Of a DNA stretch of 64,000 bases, positions 40,401-55,529 are shown piece by piece. This DNA is from Batillaria attramentaria (Eukaryota > Mollusca > Gastropoda > Batillariidae), in NCBI GenBank assembly GCA_018292915.2, contig JACVVK020000491.1, positions 2,501 through 66,500 on the forward strand. The letters are read 5' to 3'. Numbering within the stretch: the first letter of the stretch is position 1; every line of letters begins with the position of its first letter. The position numbers and the translations under genes were made by a program. The notes under the pieces were generated by a model, which made no database searches, had not been told where the DNA came from, and saw nothing but the letters and a program-made list of their open reading frames with translations.

Positions 40401-43400
40401 GTATAGTGTATAGACCAGTGTCAGTGAAATTCAAGTTGAAATGCTATTGTCTGTTAACAAATTCACAGTTTAGTTTTGAAATTGAATATACTTCTGTACA
40501 AACTAGTCGAGAGGCCAGCTGACACGGTTATGGCATCAAAATTGTAGGTTTTCTGAGCTTTTTCTTCTTTGGTGAACTCTTGGCTTTGTTTTTCTTGCAG
40601 TTAAACTGGCAACTGATAGAACGTGTGTCTGTATGATGTGGGCTGTAGTATGGAGGTTTCCTTGCCCGTTCATCAGCTTTTTCAGTCATCTGTGTGACCC
40701 CTTTGATGAGGATCTGTTGATTGTTCTCTTTGCAGTTCAGCACCACGTCATAGCATACGGCACGACAGGGCAGATCAAGTCAGAATTAATCTTGAAGCTG
40801 AAAATGTCGGTGAGTGTTTGATTATTGCTCACCATAACTCCACGGCTGCTTCAATGACTAGATGTTCTTCTGCTTAAGTGTTTACATTAGGGACACCCCC
40901 CACCCCCTACCCCCTACCCCACACCCCTGTTTCACTTCTCCATTGTCATGTTTTCCTTTTGAAACATAGTGGGTTTTTTTTTTTTTTTGGGGGGGGGGGG
41001 GGGGGGCGCAGCCTGCATATATAAGAAAAAGAGCTCAGCTTGTCCCCAGTCATGAAGTATCCCGGCTGGGGCCAAATATTTGTGCTGGCTTTTTCTTCGT
41101 TGCCCCGTCTTTGATATCACCCGTATGTGGTGGAAAAGGACGTTAAACCGCCAAACCCCCTCCACCCCACCCCCAGTCATGAAATACCCTCGTTCAAAGT
41201 TTTCACACACAGAGAAAAGTGTCTTGTTCATTGTGCCAGGACCCAGAAAAGGCAAAGACTGCGAAGTAAAAGAGCTCAGATTGTCTCTAGTCATGAAATA
41301 TCCTCGTTCAAAGTTTTCACACACAGAGAAAAGTGTCTTGTTCATTGTGCCAGGACCCAGAAAAGGCAAAGACGGCGAAGGAGCAGGGGAACAACTTCTT
41401 CAGGCTGGGACACCATGCTGAAGCCGTGGACATGTACAGTGAAGCCATCAAACAGGAGTGAGTCCCCACTGGGATTTTTATTTTTGAACCTTACTGTGTA
41501 GATTGAAAAAGAACGACGACAAGAGAGCAAGAGAACATGCACAAAACATCACGCATGATAAAAATTGCCCCAGCTTCCGAGCCCTCCGTGGATTCCACCC
41601 ATTACTAGGGAGGAACACCACTGGAGCTGGCAAAGAGTTGTGGCAGCCAAAAAAAAAACAAAAAAAAAAAACCAACAAAAAAAAACCTACAGTGTAGAAG
41701 AAACAAAATAATAGGCAAACAAGAAGAAAAATAGCTGAATTTTTTTTTTTTTTTTTTTTGCCAGTTATCGAATTATAGTATTTGTGATGTCTGCCTGCTT
41801 CCATTACAGATTAGAGTTTCTGTTGACTGGACCCTTTTTCTGACTAGTGCTGCCACAAAGCATGTAACCTTGAAAAAAAAAAAAAAAATCTGGTGGTACC
41901 ATGACAGGTATGACTTGGACTGGCCACTTGCGAGATTTTAACTTCACTTTCAGGTGAAGAGTCGTAAGTTTCAGGAACAAAATCCGCAGGATCTGAGTCA
42001 GACTCGGGGTCACTGGCACTATCAGTACCCAGGGCAAAACAAACTTGTGTGTGGGGACTCAAATTCAAGCCAGTTTTGCCGAGAAATCGCAAGTGAACAA
42101 CAACCCATTTAAAAAAAAAAAAAAAAAAAAACTGCAGTAAAAGTGACTGTAACGGAAGGGAGACAACAACATAAACCTGGCTTGGAATTCAGAAAACCTG
42201 GACCACAACGAGCGTTCGACTGCCAGTTGCTATTACGAGTATACTCAGAGCCCAGTGGCGGTTACGGGCTAGCAGATCCCACCAAAAATGTTTTGCGCAT
42301 TTGCTGACTGAATCAGTGAATGCATGGAGGTAGACCTGAATATTTTGTACTGATGATGCCCAAATGTATATCTCTTTTTTTTTCCCCAGCTGCCTGTCAG
42401 CCACACTGTACGGAAACCGTGCCCAGGCCTACCTGAACTGCAAATTTTACCGGTTAGTTCTTGCTGTTTTGGTCTTGCTACTCAAAGGAATAGAAACACA
42501 ACTGCGGTCGTAGTGGTTAAGAGACTTGTCATCAATGCGAGAGGTCAGGGGTTCAAGTCCCACTCGGGTCAAAGAATTTTTCCTTCTCGTATGTGGCACC
42601 GTTCATTCGGACCAATCGTCGGGGGTTGTCTCCGGGTACTCTGGCTTCCTCCCCCTCTGCTTGGAAATGTTCAGCCCACCAAATTCGAAAAATAAATGCA
42701 ATTCTAAATTCTGAAATTTAAATAGCTCAGCTGACCCTTCGCACCACGTGATTGTAATGTGTTATGTCCAGTGCGTGAGAGAATGCGTGTGATTCACGTG
42801 AACGTGCATGTTGGGTTCAGTTCGCGGGGCTTTGAACCGATTCACGAAATTGGGTAAAGCGCCTATACAGTACTCATTATTATTTTACACCACTGGTATT
42901 TTATCACCATTCCACCTGCATTTTGTGTGTTGTTTCCTGTAAAGTGTATGGTCAAATTACCTTCGTTAAAGTATGGTGCAAGTTCGACATCTTTCTGGTA
43001 GAAGTAGGGAGCCCAAGTGGAAGGAAAACTGTATGTTAGTCATGAAACGGTAGACATTCTGAATCTGACTGAGACTTTGTGTGGACTATGTGATCGTGTA
43101 CCTTCCCACTGCAATAGGACATCTCCTGTGAAGTCGGTGAAACAGTTCTGGGGCTTTCCAAAATGTAGGTAGATGTCAGTTCACACTGAATAATGGGGTT
43201 GCACTCATAGTACAGGGACTGGACCTAGTGGTTAAGGTGTCTGCTATGGATCATGAAGTGCAGGTTCACATCTTGTTGATGCTTTCTGTCCTTCCAGGGA
43301 GGCGTATTGTGACACAAGACGTGCTATTGTCTTGAATTGCAAGTCACCCAAGGTATATTTGTGTTTTTTTTTTTTTCTTTTTAATCCATATGTTTGACCA

Positions 43401-43796
43401 GGAAATGCCACCATTCACATCTTACGTACACATGAAGTCCCATGTGATTATTCGTATTTGAGGAGCAGGGCCCAGAATTTTTTTTTCTCATTTAAGTCAG
43501 TTTCGCACTTTCACTAGCACCGGAGGTTTGTCTCGAAAAAATTAGTTTTCAGTGACAGAAAGATGTCTCTTTGTTTGTGTAGTTTGAAAATTGAATACGT
43601 GTAATGTAAAATTTATAAAGATGTCCCTCAGTAAAAAGGTAAAGCTTCCGCAGACAGGTCAGCGGCAAGCCCGAAAAATGTACCTCAGCCTTGAGGCTGC
43701 GTGCATGCTGTCCGCCAGAGAGCATATATGATTTTTGGCTCCCTTGTGTAACAATGGGAGTCTATGTATTAACCCTCCGTCGTCTGTCTGTCTGTC

Positions 43797-43845
<49 letters not shown>

Positions 43846-46009
43846 AGAAAACTTTAACGTTGTCATTTTCTCAGAATCTACAAACAGTAGAGGCACCTAA
43901 TTTGGCATGCTGATAGACTAGCACAAGACCTTTCAAAACATATCATTTTGAATGACCTTGACCCAAGGTCAAGGTCACTAAAGCTCTCTGTTTGAAAATT
44001 TTACATTGGCATTTTCTCGTAATCTACAAATGCCAGAGGTTTTAAACTTTGCATGATGATAGACATTGATAAGAACTTTACAGATATACATGTAGTCAGT
44101 GACCTTCTGTCAAGGTCAAGGCCGTACAAGATAGTTTTGTGAAACCTTAACATTGGCATTTTCTCAGAAACAATGAACAGCAGAGGTGCCAAACCTGGCA
44201 TGCTGATAGACAGTGATAAGACCTATGCACACATACCATCTTAAATGACCTTGACTGAAGGTCAAGGTCATTGAAACAGTCTGTTCGGAAATTTTACATT
44301 TGCTTTTCTCAGTATCTAGAAAAATCAGAAGCATCAAACTATGTGCGATGATTGACATTGGCAGCACCTTTACAGACATACCTGTGTTCAGTGACTTTTA
44401 GTCAAGGTCAAGGTCATGCAAGCGTTTTTTGGGAAACTTTAACCTTGGCATTTTCTCCAAAACAACAAACAGTAGAGGCACCAAACGAGGTATGATGATA
44501 GACAGCAATGAGACCTACCTTTCTGAATGACCTTGACTGAAGGTCAAGGTCATTAAAGCTGTCTGTTGTGAATTTTAACATTACTGTTTTCGGAGGAACT
44601 ACAAATGCTAGAGGCATCAAACTTGGCATGATGATAGACATTGATAAGATCTCTTTTGAATGACTTTGACCAAAGGTCAAGGCTGTACAAACTGTTTTGG
44701 GGAAAATTGTAATATTGCCAAGGACTCAGAGCGCCAGAGACACTTTACTTGGCATGATAATGGATAGTGATAAGAGCTTTACATACATACTCTTGTGAAT
44801 GACCTTGACCTGTGTCACAAGGGAGCCGTGGAGGCTTCTGCCTTTCTAGTTCGGGCTCGCCCCAGTCTTAGTAACTACAGAGACTGTGTTAAGGTGTAAC
44901 TAAACATGGCTTCAGTTGATTTATACTGTATCATATGTCACCCCACTCTAGTTTTACTATCGCTGTGCGGAGGCGTGCATCCACCTGGAACGGCTGGAAG
45001 AAGCTGAGCAAAGGAACACACAGGGCTTGGAGCTTTGCAAAAGGAATCATGGAGACTTTGAGAAGTTTGAGCCGCAGCTGCAAAGGCAGAAAGAGAAGAT
45101 CGTGCAAGGTAAGCTCTGAAGTTATGTAGCTGAGTTTTACAAGCCCCTGACAATTTGTGAGACAACGTGAATAACACCCACCACCACCACCACCACCACC
45201 AACACACCCACACCCGTCCTGTAGACGACCTTGAACATTTTTGTTTTGAGAAACAGTTTTACAAGATGGATATGACCATGGCCACATTGGGTAAAATGTG
45301 TAGTGTCCGGTCCTCTCCTGCGTCGGGTAACTGCAAAAGGTCTGCCCGCTGTCCTCAACCAACATATTCTGACTGAGGCAGCTCATGGTTTGAATTTGGA
45401 GTGTCTTTTTCCTGGACAGGTTGCCTCCCGTGGCTAACAGGTCCAATCTACCCGACTACAGTGACCTCCTCCACCTTTACAGGCGTTGGGAGATGTACAT
45501 CGTCTTTCACCTGCTCTGCTGTTGGGACGCGGTTAAAATTTGGAATTTTCCTTCTCCTAGGGTGCCCTCGGTCCACATTAGTCTGGTCTCTGCCATTTGG
45601 CCTGTCCGGCTTGGGTGGTATTACCAGGAGCTTTCGCTCCCGCTGGCATAGCGCTCAGGGTTACTGAGGCACGCAAGCCATCGCACCACGGCAAGGGGTG
45701 GATCTTGTGATGGAGATGGATATATGTACTGAATGCCCACAGATAGGTGTCACATTCACGTACATCAGTTTGATGTTTCGTCATCAGTGTGTATTTTTGT
45801 TTTGTACATTCTTATCTTAATTGTCCTAGGATTTGGATTTGGTTCAGTGTTTCAGGGCTCCCTAAAAGCTACAGACCTAAAGGGTCCACTGACCCCCAGT
45901 TCAAAATTTTAAGGGGTCTTTGTACCTCCACTTTCAAGTTTTAAAGGGTCAGAATCATTTCTCAAGTTTTTAGTGCATGGAATTATAAATTCAGTAAATA
46001 CTGCTGAAC

Positions 46010-46071
<62 letters not shown>

Positions 46072-47304
46072 AAAACTGAATTTAATCAACTTCAAATCAT
46101 ATAATTAAATGAAGTGGTTACAAATCAGTTTTGAAAGTTGGAAACTCTGACTTTTTGCTGCTCTGTGCCGACTCTGATGCGACGTCTGAATCGTAGCTAT
46201 GCGACGCCGAAGTGCACCCGCTCAGTGCCGGGCGAGGGCTTGAACCCCTCCACAACTTTTCCACTGACGAAAAAGTCCATAGTCTTTTGAACTTTCACTT
46301 TTTTCGGTGGCATGATTCGTCACAGAGAAAGCGAATCCGATCGGTAACAAGAGCACTGCCTCTAAAATCTTTTGTCCATAGTTTCGAGCGCAGAAGCGGA
46401 AAAAGATGGGGCACGTTCACTACGCGCGAGTGGCTGTAGTAGCCGCCGATCTGCAGCAGTAGACAGTTAACGCCTGCGAGCGTTAAACAGAACCAAAAAC
46501 AGAACCGAACTGAACGCGGCCATGGCAAAGGAGAACACTCACTTGATCACAACAAGCCTATAGGCATACGCACGGTAGTGCAGAGCTAGTGCGTCAAGCT
46601 AAGCACAGATCGCGTTCATAATGCTTCAACGTACCCACTCAAATTTTTTTTAGGACGTAAATTTTTACTTCAGTGCGTAAATGACGCACAGTTTAGGGAG
46701 CCCTGGTGTTTTCAAAATTCTATTTTTTTATATTTATTTTTGTCGGCTTTGTACTGATGACTTTGTTATTATAGGTGCAACTGTCAGGTTTCACTTTTCA
46801 CTTGAAGTTTATTTTCTGTTACTAACTTGCAGCCATGGCAGAGAAGCAGGCATTGAACAAAAAGAAGCCAGACAGGAAACCGACTGCAGAGTACCTTGCC
46901 TTGCAAGCTGCCCAACCTGAACCGCCAGCCCCGAAACCGAAAGTTCTGAGGTTTGGTGCTTTTCTTTGTGTCAGTGTTAACCTTTACGCATAGACGTAGC
47001 TCTCGGATGCAAGAAAACCCAGGAACTGCGGCACTGAATTGAGAAAATTGCATCAAAATGATGCATTGAGTTTTACTACTGACCCAGCAGGTTGGGATCA
47101 AAGACAGGGCAACGAGAAAAAGGCCAGCATAAATATTTGGCCCCAGCCGGGATTCGAACTCACAACCCGAGCATTGAATGTTCAACTCTCTACCATTTTA
47201 CTATGCCGGATCCCCCTCCTACTTAAACAAGAAGCCTACTGTGTTGCGGTCTTGCATTACAATTTTTCTGTGTGTGTGTCAGTGTGTGTGTGTGTGTGTT
47301 ACAC

Positions 47305-47371
<67 letters not shown>

Positions 47372-47374
47372 TGT

Positions 47375-47425
<51 letters not shown>

Positions 47426-47448
47426 TGTGTGTGTGTGTGTGTGTGTGT

Positions 47449-47488
<40 letters not shown>

Positions 47489-50400
47489 TCACATGTGTGC
47501 TAGAACATATTGCATTCTTTAATTACTCTGACCCTTGGGAGTTTCATTTTGACCCTCTGGAATTTTTTTTTGGGGTGGTGAGGGGGGGGGGGATGTGGGG
47601 GGGGGGGGGGGGTCATCACAGACATCAGTCACAGCCCAAAATGACCGCCAGATTTTTGAAGTGTGATTAGCACTGTGTGTGTGTGTGTGTGTGTGCACGC
47701 GCGTGTGCGTCTGTGTTCAACCCTTTTATGTTGCATGGCACATGTATAGGAACAACAGTACATGTATGTACATGTGTCAAAAAGAACAAATGGAGATCTA
47801 TGTATGTTTGCATCTAACTTAATGCTCAACAAGTCCTGTATTTCCAGCGCCTCTGTACCTTTCATCGACATCTCAGCTGTTCTGTTAAATATTGCTTCAC
47901 TGTAAGACTGCAAAAGTGAATGTGTACTTAGCATCGAGCCTTTGACTATTTCATAATTTGTTGAGCAGCTCAGACATTGACAACGCCAAAAAGGACAAGG
48001 AGGAGAGTGCGGCGAAAGCTCCTGTAAAGGTGAGGACTAGAGCACAATAAAACTAAGTGTCTCTATTGCTGGTGGTGTATGCCAGCTGAATTATAGTGTT
48101 CAATGGACAGATATACAGGCCGTTTCCATGGTTACTAAGCCAACATGTTTTGGCACAGTTTCGTTTGTGGGTGCACCTGCACGCTTGAAGGCTCAAACTA
48201 TTCTATCTTGATGATTAGTTCAACTGTTATCGCGATACAGTGTTGTTTACACTTTGTCAGTTGTGTGAGCGGTCGAACATTCAAATTCTACAGCTGTTGT
48301 ATTTGACAGTCTCCTTCCTTGTATTATCTGTGTCAACGAGTACACTTCTCTTGGCTTAGTGCCAACATTGGAGACTCTGTTACTGTGGTTTGATAGATAC
48401 CACAAAACATCTCTTAACGATCTGAGGGCATAAAAATTATAAATTGATGGTTAACAGATATTGTTTTTTGGTTTTTTTTTTTTTTTAAGGGGTGGGGGGG
48501 GGGGGTTGAGTTGATGATGTCTTCAGTTGATTGTCATGCTTCATTAATTGTGCAGCCCCCAGAACCTGTGGACCATGAGAAACTGGAGCAGGAGGACCTG
48601 GCCAAATACAGCACCCTCAACCAGGAGGCTCTGGCAGCCCTGCAGCAAGAGAACAACCCAATCAGAGCCTTCTCCAAGTTTCAGTCAGCACATGAACTGT
48701 GGAGTCACAGCTGCTATGTGGTGAGTATTGATGCTGCTGCTGCTGCTGATGATGATACATGCTGATGAGTGTAACAGAGAGGGTTTGGAAGCGTGATGGG
48801 GGAGAACGGGTAATGCTGAATGGAGCGCTCACAGTACTCAAGAGGGGGCATACTGGGCCGACATGCTGACAACGTGGTTATATTCACAGGGGAGGAATAG
48901 GTCTCATTGAGTTCACACACAGACTTGATATTAATCAATGAATCATTCCATTATTGGTGTGTGTGTGTGCGAGGGGGGGGGGGGGTAGGCAAAGGGGTAA
49001 AAATGAAACAAGGTAGTAGGCTGACGACAGAACTTATTTCAACAATGAGCATTTTCCTGGCTGAGAAATTGAATGTGACAGAGAGAATTCATTACCGATG
49101 TCTACAAAGAGTGTTTTTGTTGCTTTGGTTTCTTGCTGCTGTGTTGACTGCGAGTACCAGCCAGTCACCGCTGTTATATGTCTCCACAGAAATCCAAACT
49201 GACAGAGACTGATGAGCTTATCCTGCGTTACGCTTGTGGGATTACAGCTGTGCTCCAAGATGGATCAAAAGTGAGTGATGGCTGATTGATTGATTGATTG
49301 ATTGATTTGGTTGGATGGATTGATTGGTTGGAAATCTCATGAAAAGAACTTTTGGACAGACTCAGGCATGAGTTTGTAAGCCATTCAGCATTCCACCACC
49401 TCTAGGCCAATTTCTGCTGGTTTTTTGTGTGTTTGTTTTTGTTTTTCCGCAGTGTAATACATATTGTGTTCCTCTTTTTTGGGGAACAAGGAAACTCATG
49501 CCTGCTGAGACTGTGTGTGTGTGTTGAACTCTGATTCTTCGAAAATGTCCCCCCCCCCCCCCCTCTTGTTTTTCTATGTAGTTTTCTGCCAGTGGACCTT
49601 TTTTCCATTTTTTTTTTTTTTTTTTTTCAGGCTATCCAAGAGGGACTTGAGATTTTCCAGGGCATGCAGAGAGAACCTGTGGCTCAGACATTCCCACTCT
49701 TGTACTATGGGATGGGGCGTGCTTTCACGGCTCTGTACAGGTGAGTTCAAACCCACCACCCTACGTAACACAGCCTCTGCAGGGTGCAGAATATCAGTGG
49801 AAGTGTTTAGGTCAGGATTGGTTGATTATTTTGTTTATTTATTTATTTATTTATTTTTGTTTTTTTTTATACTCAGGGTGAAGCCATCAGGGCTTAAAAC
49901 CTTCCACCTTTTGGAAGATTTCCACCTGTGGAGCAGCTACGGACATCATAATAATAATAATAATAATGAGTATTGTATAGGCGCTTTTCACAATTTCATG
50001 AGTCGTCTCAAAGCGCCGCGAACTGAACCCAACACGCATGCTCACGTGAATCACACGCATTCTCTCACACACGGGACATAAACACATTACAATCACGTGG
50101 TGCGAAGGGTCAGCTCAGCTATTTAAATTTTGTGTTACAATTACATCGTATCTGGTGTAATTGGTGTTGGTGACTTCATTGTAAAATAAACCATTATAAA
50201 CTTTCGTACGGGTGACGGAAATCCAATTTTTTTTATTTTTAAAAACCCTCCCTGACTGAAATTCTGCTTGTTGAGCAAAACTTGGATTGGATCGTACTAT
50301 TAGTAGCGACCCAGAGATAATCGTCACATTGATAGTGTAATGTTAGGGTATAGTGTAGTGTTAGGATGCCAGAAAAGGCAAAAAAAAAAAAAAAAAAAGA

Positions 50401-51179
50401 AGAAGAAAAAAAAAAAAAAATGCTTTTGCAGTTGCTGAAATTTGTGTCTGGTTTGGTGTTTCATCATTGTGGAACCCAGCGCTCATGGTCCCAGCCTGAG
50501 TTTCACGTCAGTCTTTTAGAAATTTAAGAGTGTCACCCATGCTCGCGTGATTACAGCCTGGGCTGGTACGATTTCAGGTTTTTTGACGGAATAGAGCCCA
50601 TCCAGACAGGGCTACGTCTGACGAAGATGAAGAAGAAAGCGTGGAAAGAGGTGTGCTGGCCTTCCTCAGAACAAGTCATCGAGGAAAGCAGACTCAAAGT
50701 TTACAAGGTGAGAGAGTGTGTGTGTGTGTACACTGTATATGTGTATGTGTGAGAGATATAAAGAGAGAGAGAGAGTTTAAAAGTTCAGGGGCTTTTGGCA
50801 TGTCGGCTGTTGCCACAAAGTGAGAATTGATAATATAGACTTTTGATGGAGTGGGCGAAAAAGAAAAGACAAGAACATAAAAAACAAAAATCAAACTTAA
50901 CAACCAGTAGCAACACAAAATTCTGCCTGCTCTACCACTCCACCCTGCCTTTCATGTCTGCCCCCAACCCCACACCCTCCCCCTCCTGAAACAAAAAAAA
51001 AAAAACCCAAAAAACCCAACCCCCAACTACAGCAAAAAAAAAGACACAAAAACAAAACTAGAAAACAACAAGAACCAAAAGCACCATAAGGCATGCATAT
51101 TTATTAATTTTTCAAAGATAAACCCAAAAATTAAAAATTAAATAAAATTGAAACAATTATGAAAAAAATCCCCAAGAGA

Positions 51180-51210
<31 letters not shown>

Positions 51211-54200
51211 AAATCAAAAAAAAAGCCACAAGCCATACGTGTGCATTGAGAAAAGTTAAAGAAGAAAAGAAATCAAAAATGGGGGGGGGGGGGGGGGGGG
51301 GGGGCAAACAAGGAAAAAAAGCAACAAAACAAAACAACAACCAAAAAAACTCCGAAGGGAATCCCCAAACAACAAAACTACAGTACTAGGAAAACCCAGG
51401 AGGGAAAACCCCCAACAGCACCAGAATACCTAATAAGCAAGAACAATTAGTGTACATGTACCAAGAAATTGCAGGACACGGTGATGTGTTGCACATTAGC
51501 ACAGCTAGACCAATTAGTGTTCCAAGAAATTGCAAGACGTAGTGATGTGTTGCTTATAAGCACAGGTCCCTCTATGGCTGTGACAAGATGGGGAAAACTC
51601 AGGCATTGACAAGTCACGCGAACATAACATGGATAGGATGTGCTGATAGGATGTGCTCATAGATAAACATCCTGTACGTCTGATGGAGCAAAAATATAGT
51701 CGCAGCGGAAACTGGGTCTTCAGTGACATAGTTTCTCCTGTTGAGAAGTGAGACTGACTCACTGAGGGACGTTCGCTACACGCAGAGGTTCATGCCAGAA
51801 AAAATATACAGCGAGCAGGTAACCGAATTTGCTGTGAATAGTCTGCTCAATGACAGGCACTGTGTGAAGAACGTTGCAAGAGCTACTGAAATGCACCTAA
51901 GACTTCTAGGTTCATCGTTTAAAATCTTTGAAGCACTTAAAACCATGCTCTAAGTGCACCAAATTGCACAGATATCAGTGAGTCACTTAAAAATTTATTT
52001 GAGGGGGTGGGTGGGGGGGGGGGGGGGCATGCCAAGCAGACGCACGCTCATGGCTTTGCCACTTCTTCTTGTGGACCATTTTACGCTCTGTAGGTTTCAC
52101 AGAATTTTTGTTTGGAACAGTTGCAGTTGTGAATGCACCAGTATGCGTGAATTGAGCTGAAAATAGTCTTGATACCTACACTATACAGGGATGGATTTAA
52201 CTGGTAATTACCGGTAAAATACTGGTTTGAAAAGGAAAATACTGGTTGGAAAATCAGTAGCCGGTAGAACCTACTGGTTCTCATTTTGTTTGACTGGTTT
52301 CAAAAATAAAGGAAAAGAGAGAAAACAGATCTCTGAGTCAGAGAGAGAGAGAGAGCTGTGCCGAGATGTAGTAGTGAGTGTATGACGCCTGTCATTTAAT
52401 TAATTGACAAACACAGTTACAGTTAGCAATTAACTTATCACTGCATTCGTCGGCAGATTTTCGGTGGCCTACCGGTTCACGTGCGAGTAGGTTTGTTTAC
52501 TGTGACGTCGTACCGGTTTGGAAAATGCCTAGCGCGATCACTATTATAGCTTTGAATGACTCTTTTTCAAAATGTCTGCTTTCTTCCAAAGGCAGATGTA
52601 CGTCATGGACATCTTGTCCAATTATAGTTTCCACAGATGTGAAGCCCTGTTCAGTGAGAGGATGTTACTTGATAAGCAGTATCAAAACAATTCGTGATAT
52701 GTGGGACTCGATATGCTGGAAGATGGGTGTTCAAAATTTGGTTGTTGAGTTGCCTGAGCCGATTGGAAGAGCGCCAAGCTAGGCATCTGAAACAGGCTCC
52801 ACTGTGAGTGCATGACTGTATCGCAAAACAAAATTATCAATGGGTTTCCTTTTCCGTGAAAGTGATACACTGTAGTTGATCACATCCTGTGAAACAAGCA
52901 GGCTTGATGTGTTCTGTGCAGGAAGTGCGCACATGCTCTTTCAGGGTCAGTGCTAGATCATATATAAGTCACTTTTCACATCTTGCAACAGGTCTAGGAT
53001 ACTTTAAATCACATCCTTTATACAGAAAAGGGTACTGGCGCTTACCACTGTAAGCCTCCACGAAAAGTTTCAAGGAGTGTTTGCTCAGAACTGGGTCAAG
53101 GCAAATCAGTTTTCAGTGGGTGTGTGTTGAACAGAGGATTTTAAATGCGTCTATTTGGAACGTATTGAATGACGCCAACAAAGCTGTAGGTTTGTGTGAA
53201 TGAATTGGCTGTGATATCCTGATTACACAGAAAAAGAAAGTGGTGCTTTCCTGTTCTCACCATAAATGATTTCAAAGAGTGCTCGGAACCGGCTCAAGGC
53301 AATGCAGTTTTCAGTGGGTGTGTCGAACAAGGAATTTCAAATACAGCAGCTTTAAAAAAAAAAATAAAAAAAATTCACTATTCTAGCACCCATTGAATGA
53401 TACCGACTTGGCTGAATGTTTGTGTGAGTGAATTGGCCGTCAGATCCTTTACATAGTAAGAGGAAATGGTGCTTACCCCTGTACACCTTGATACGACTTG
53501 CCTTCAAAGAATTACTGCCCAAAACTGGTTCAAGGCAAAGCAGTTTTGCGTCCGTGGCTGTGGAGCAAAGGATTTTTTGTTGTTGTTGGTCAGATCCATG
53601 CAAGACCTTGAAACCTGTTGAATGACACCTGCTTCGCTGTATGAGGGTATGTTTATGTGAGAATATTGGCGTTGAGATCTTTTATGCAGGGAAAACAATT
53701 TGTGTGTACCGTTACTCGCCTTTATTTAAAAAAGCGAGCGCTCAGAACTGGTTAAGTATCCCGGCTGGGGCCAAATATTTGTGCTGGCTTTTTCATCGTT
53801 GCCCCCTCTTTGATATCACCTGTATGTGGTGGAAAAGGACGTTAAACCCCCAAACACCCACCCACCCACCCCAGAACTGGTTCAAGGCAGTGCAGTTTTT
53901 TTTGTGTGTGTGTGTGTGGGGGGGGGGGGGTGCCTGTGGAGAAAAGGATTTTCAGATCAGTGCAACGATTTTTGAACCTGTTGGGTGACGCCGGCATTGC
54001 TTTCAGTTTGTGCGAGTGAATTCCGTGTGGGGACTGAGTCAGCGAATCATGCTGCTTGTTTGTCTGGGTACACTGTGAACAAAATCAGATCTGGCGATTT
54101 TGATCCCTGTTCGGACACATTGTTGCTGCGATAGTTTACACGCAGAAGGATCCCTTCCTGCAGCACAGCTGTAGGAGTGGTGCGTGCCTTGTCTGTAAAT

Positions 54201-54560
54201 GGCACACACATACTTGTATAGCAGAGCTGATTTACGGGTATGTGGTCAGCATTTTTCATCTAAGAAACTTGCAGTGTACGGTTAGTGACCTACAGGAGGT
54301 GGGCAGCAACAAACTGTGTGTAGCTGTGTCGGGTAGGCTCGTGTAGTCTGTTATTGGGTAAGTAGTACATTACTACATGTAGATATTATTATGTAGTGGC
54401 TTGTACCGTTTAACCTTCAGTGGTGGTGTTTGTAGCTGTGCTGTGACCAACACAAAAATACGGCACTTATTGTTAGGTACCGACCGTATCATACAGATTA
54501 TTCTCTCTCTGTCTGCCTCTCTCTGTTTCTCTCTCCCCATTTCTGTTGACTCTTGTATCC

Positions 54561-54608
<48 letters not shown>

Positions 54609-55465
54609 CCCCGTTTCTGTTGACTATGGTATTCCTGTCTGTATCTCTCTGCCTCTTTCTCTCTCTCTCCCCATTTCTGTTGACTCCTGTATCCCTGTCT
54701 CTGTCTCTCTCTCTGTCTCTTTCTAGCTCCCCATTTCTGTTGACTCTTGCATCCTAGTGAAAAGCTTACATTGCCATATTTATAAATATGTACATGTATT
54801 ACTATTAGCGCTGATTGCTAGAACATTTGTTAGAATATTTTAAAATTAGAGAAGGTTGCTTTTCAATCAACATCAGAAAACCAGAGGACTGTAAGCTGTA
54901 GCACAATGTGAGAAATCTTCTGAGTGGCAGATGACAAACTATCAGTGAATTTGATACAGACAACAGACAGACCTTTACTTCCACCGCAAACACCCCTCCT
55001 CCCCATCCTCATGCACCGCACCCCCCCCCCCCCCCCCCCCCCCCCCGAGGATTGTCAGTGTGTATGTGCACACCTATGCCGACCCCCCCCCCAGGTAGTG
55101 TCTTCTACAGCCCTTACCCCCTGTCTGCCGCCGTTCCTGGCTGTGGTCAGCTGCAGGTGGAGAAGGTCTTTATTGATTTTTCTTCCCTGGCTGTGGCGAT
55201 GATTAGAGTTTTTGGAGATTAAGGCATGGCGCTCAGGGATGACTCTCAGTCTCACTGTCCACGGTGTTACGGCAAGGGGTAGGCCATGCTTCAGCCGTGG
55301 TCGTCAGTACCTCTGTGTTACTGTTACCATGGAGAACGGGGTTTGTTTATGCTGTTAGGTGTTGGCGTGCGTTGTTTCGTGCCGGTTTCGGCCGGCGTTT
55401 CGTGACGTAGTTTTGTTTTTTAGGCAGTAGGTAGGTGTGTGGGGTTTGTGTCTGTTTTTGTTGTT

Positions 55466-55529
<64 letters not shown>

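Noticed and set aside
45167..45376. Short His-rich frame after TTC3 exon 10
   Set aside because: (CCA)n intronic repeat; exon 10 ends at a strong donor before it and splices in phase to exon 11.
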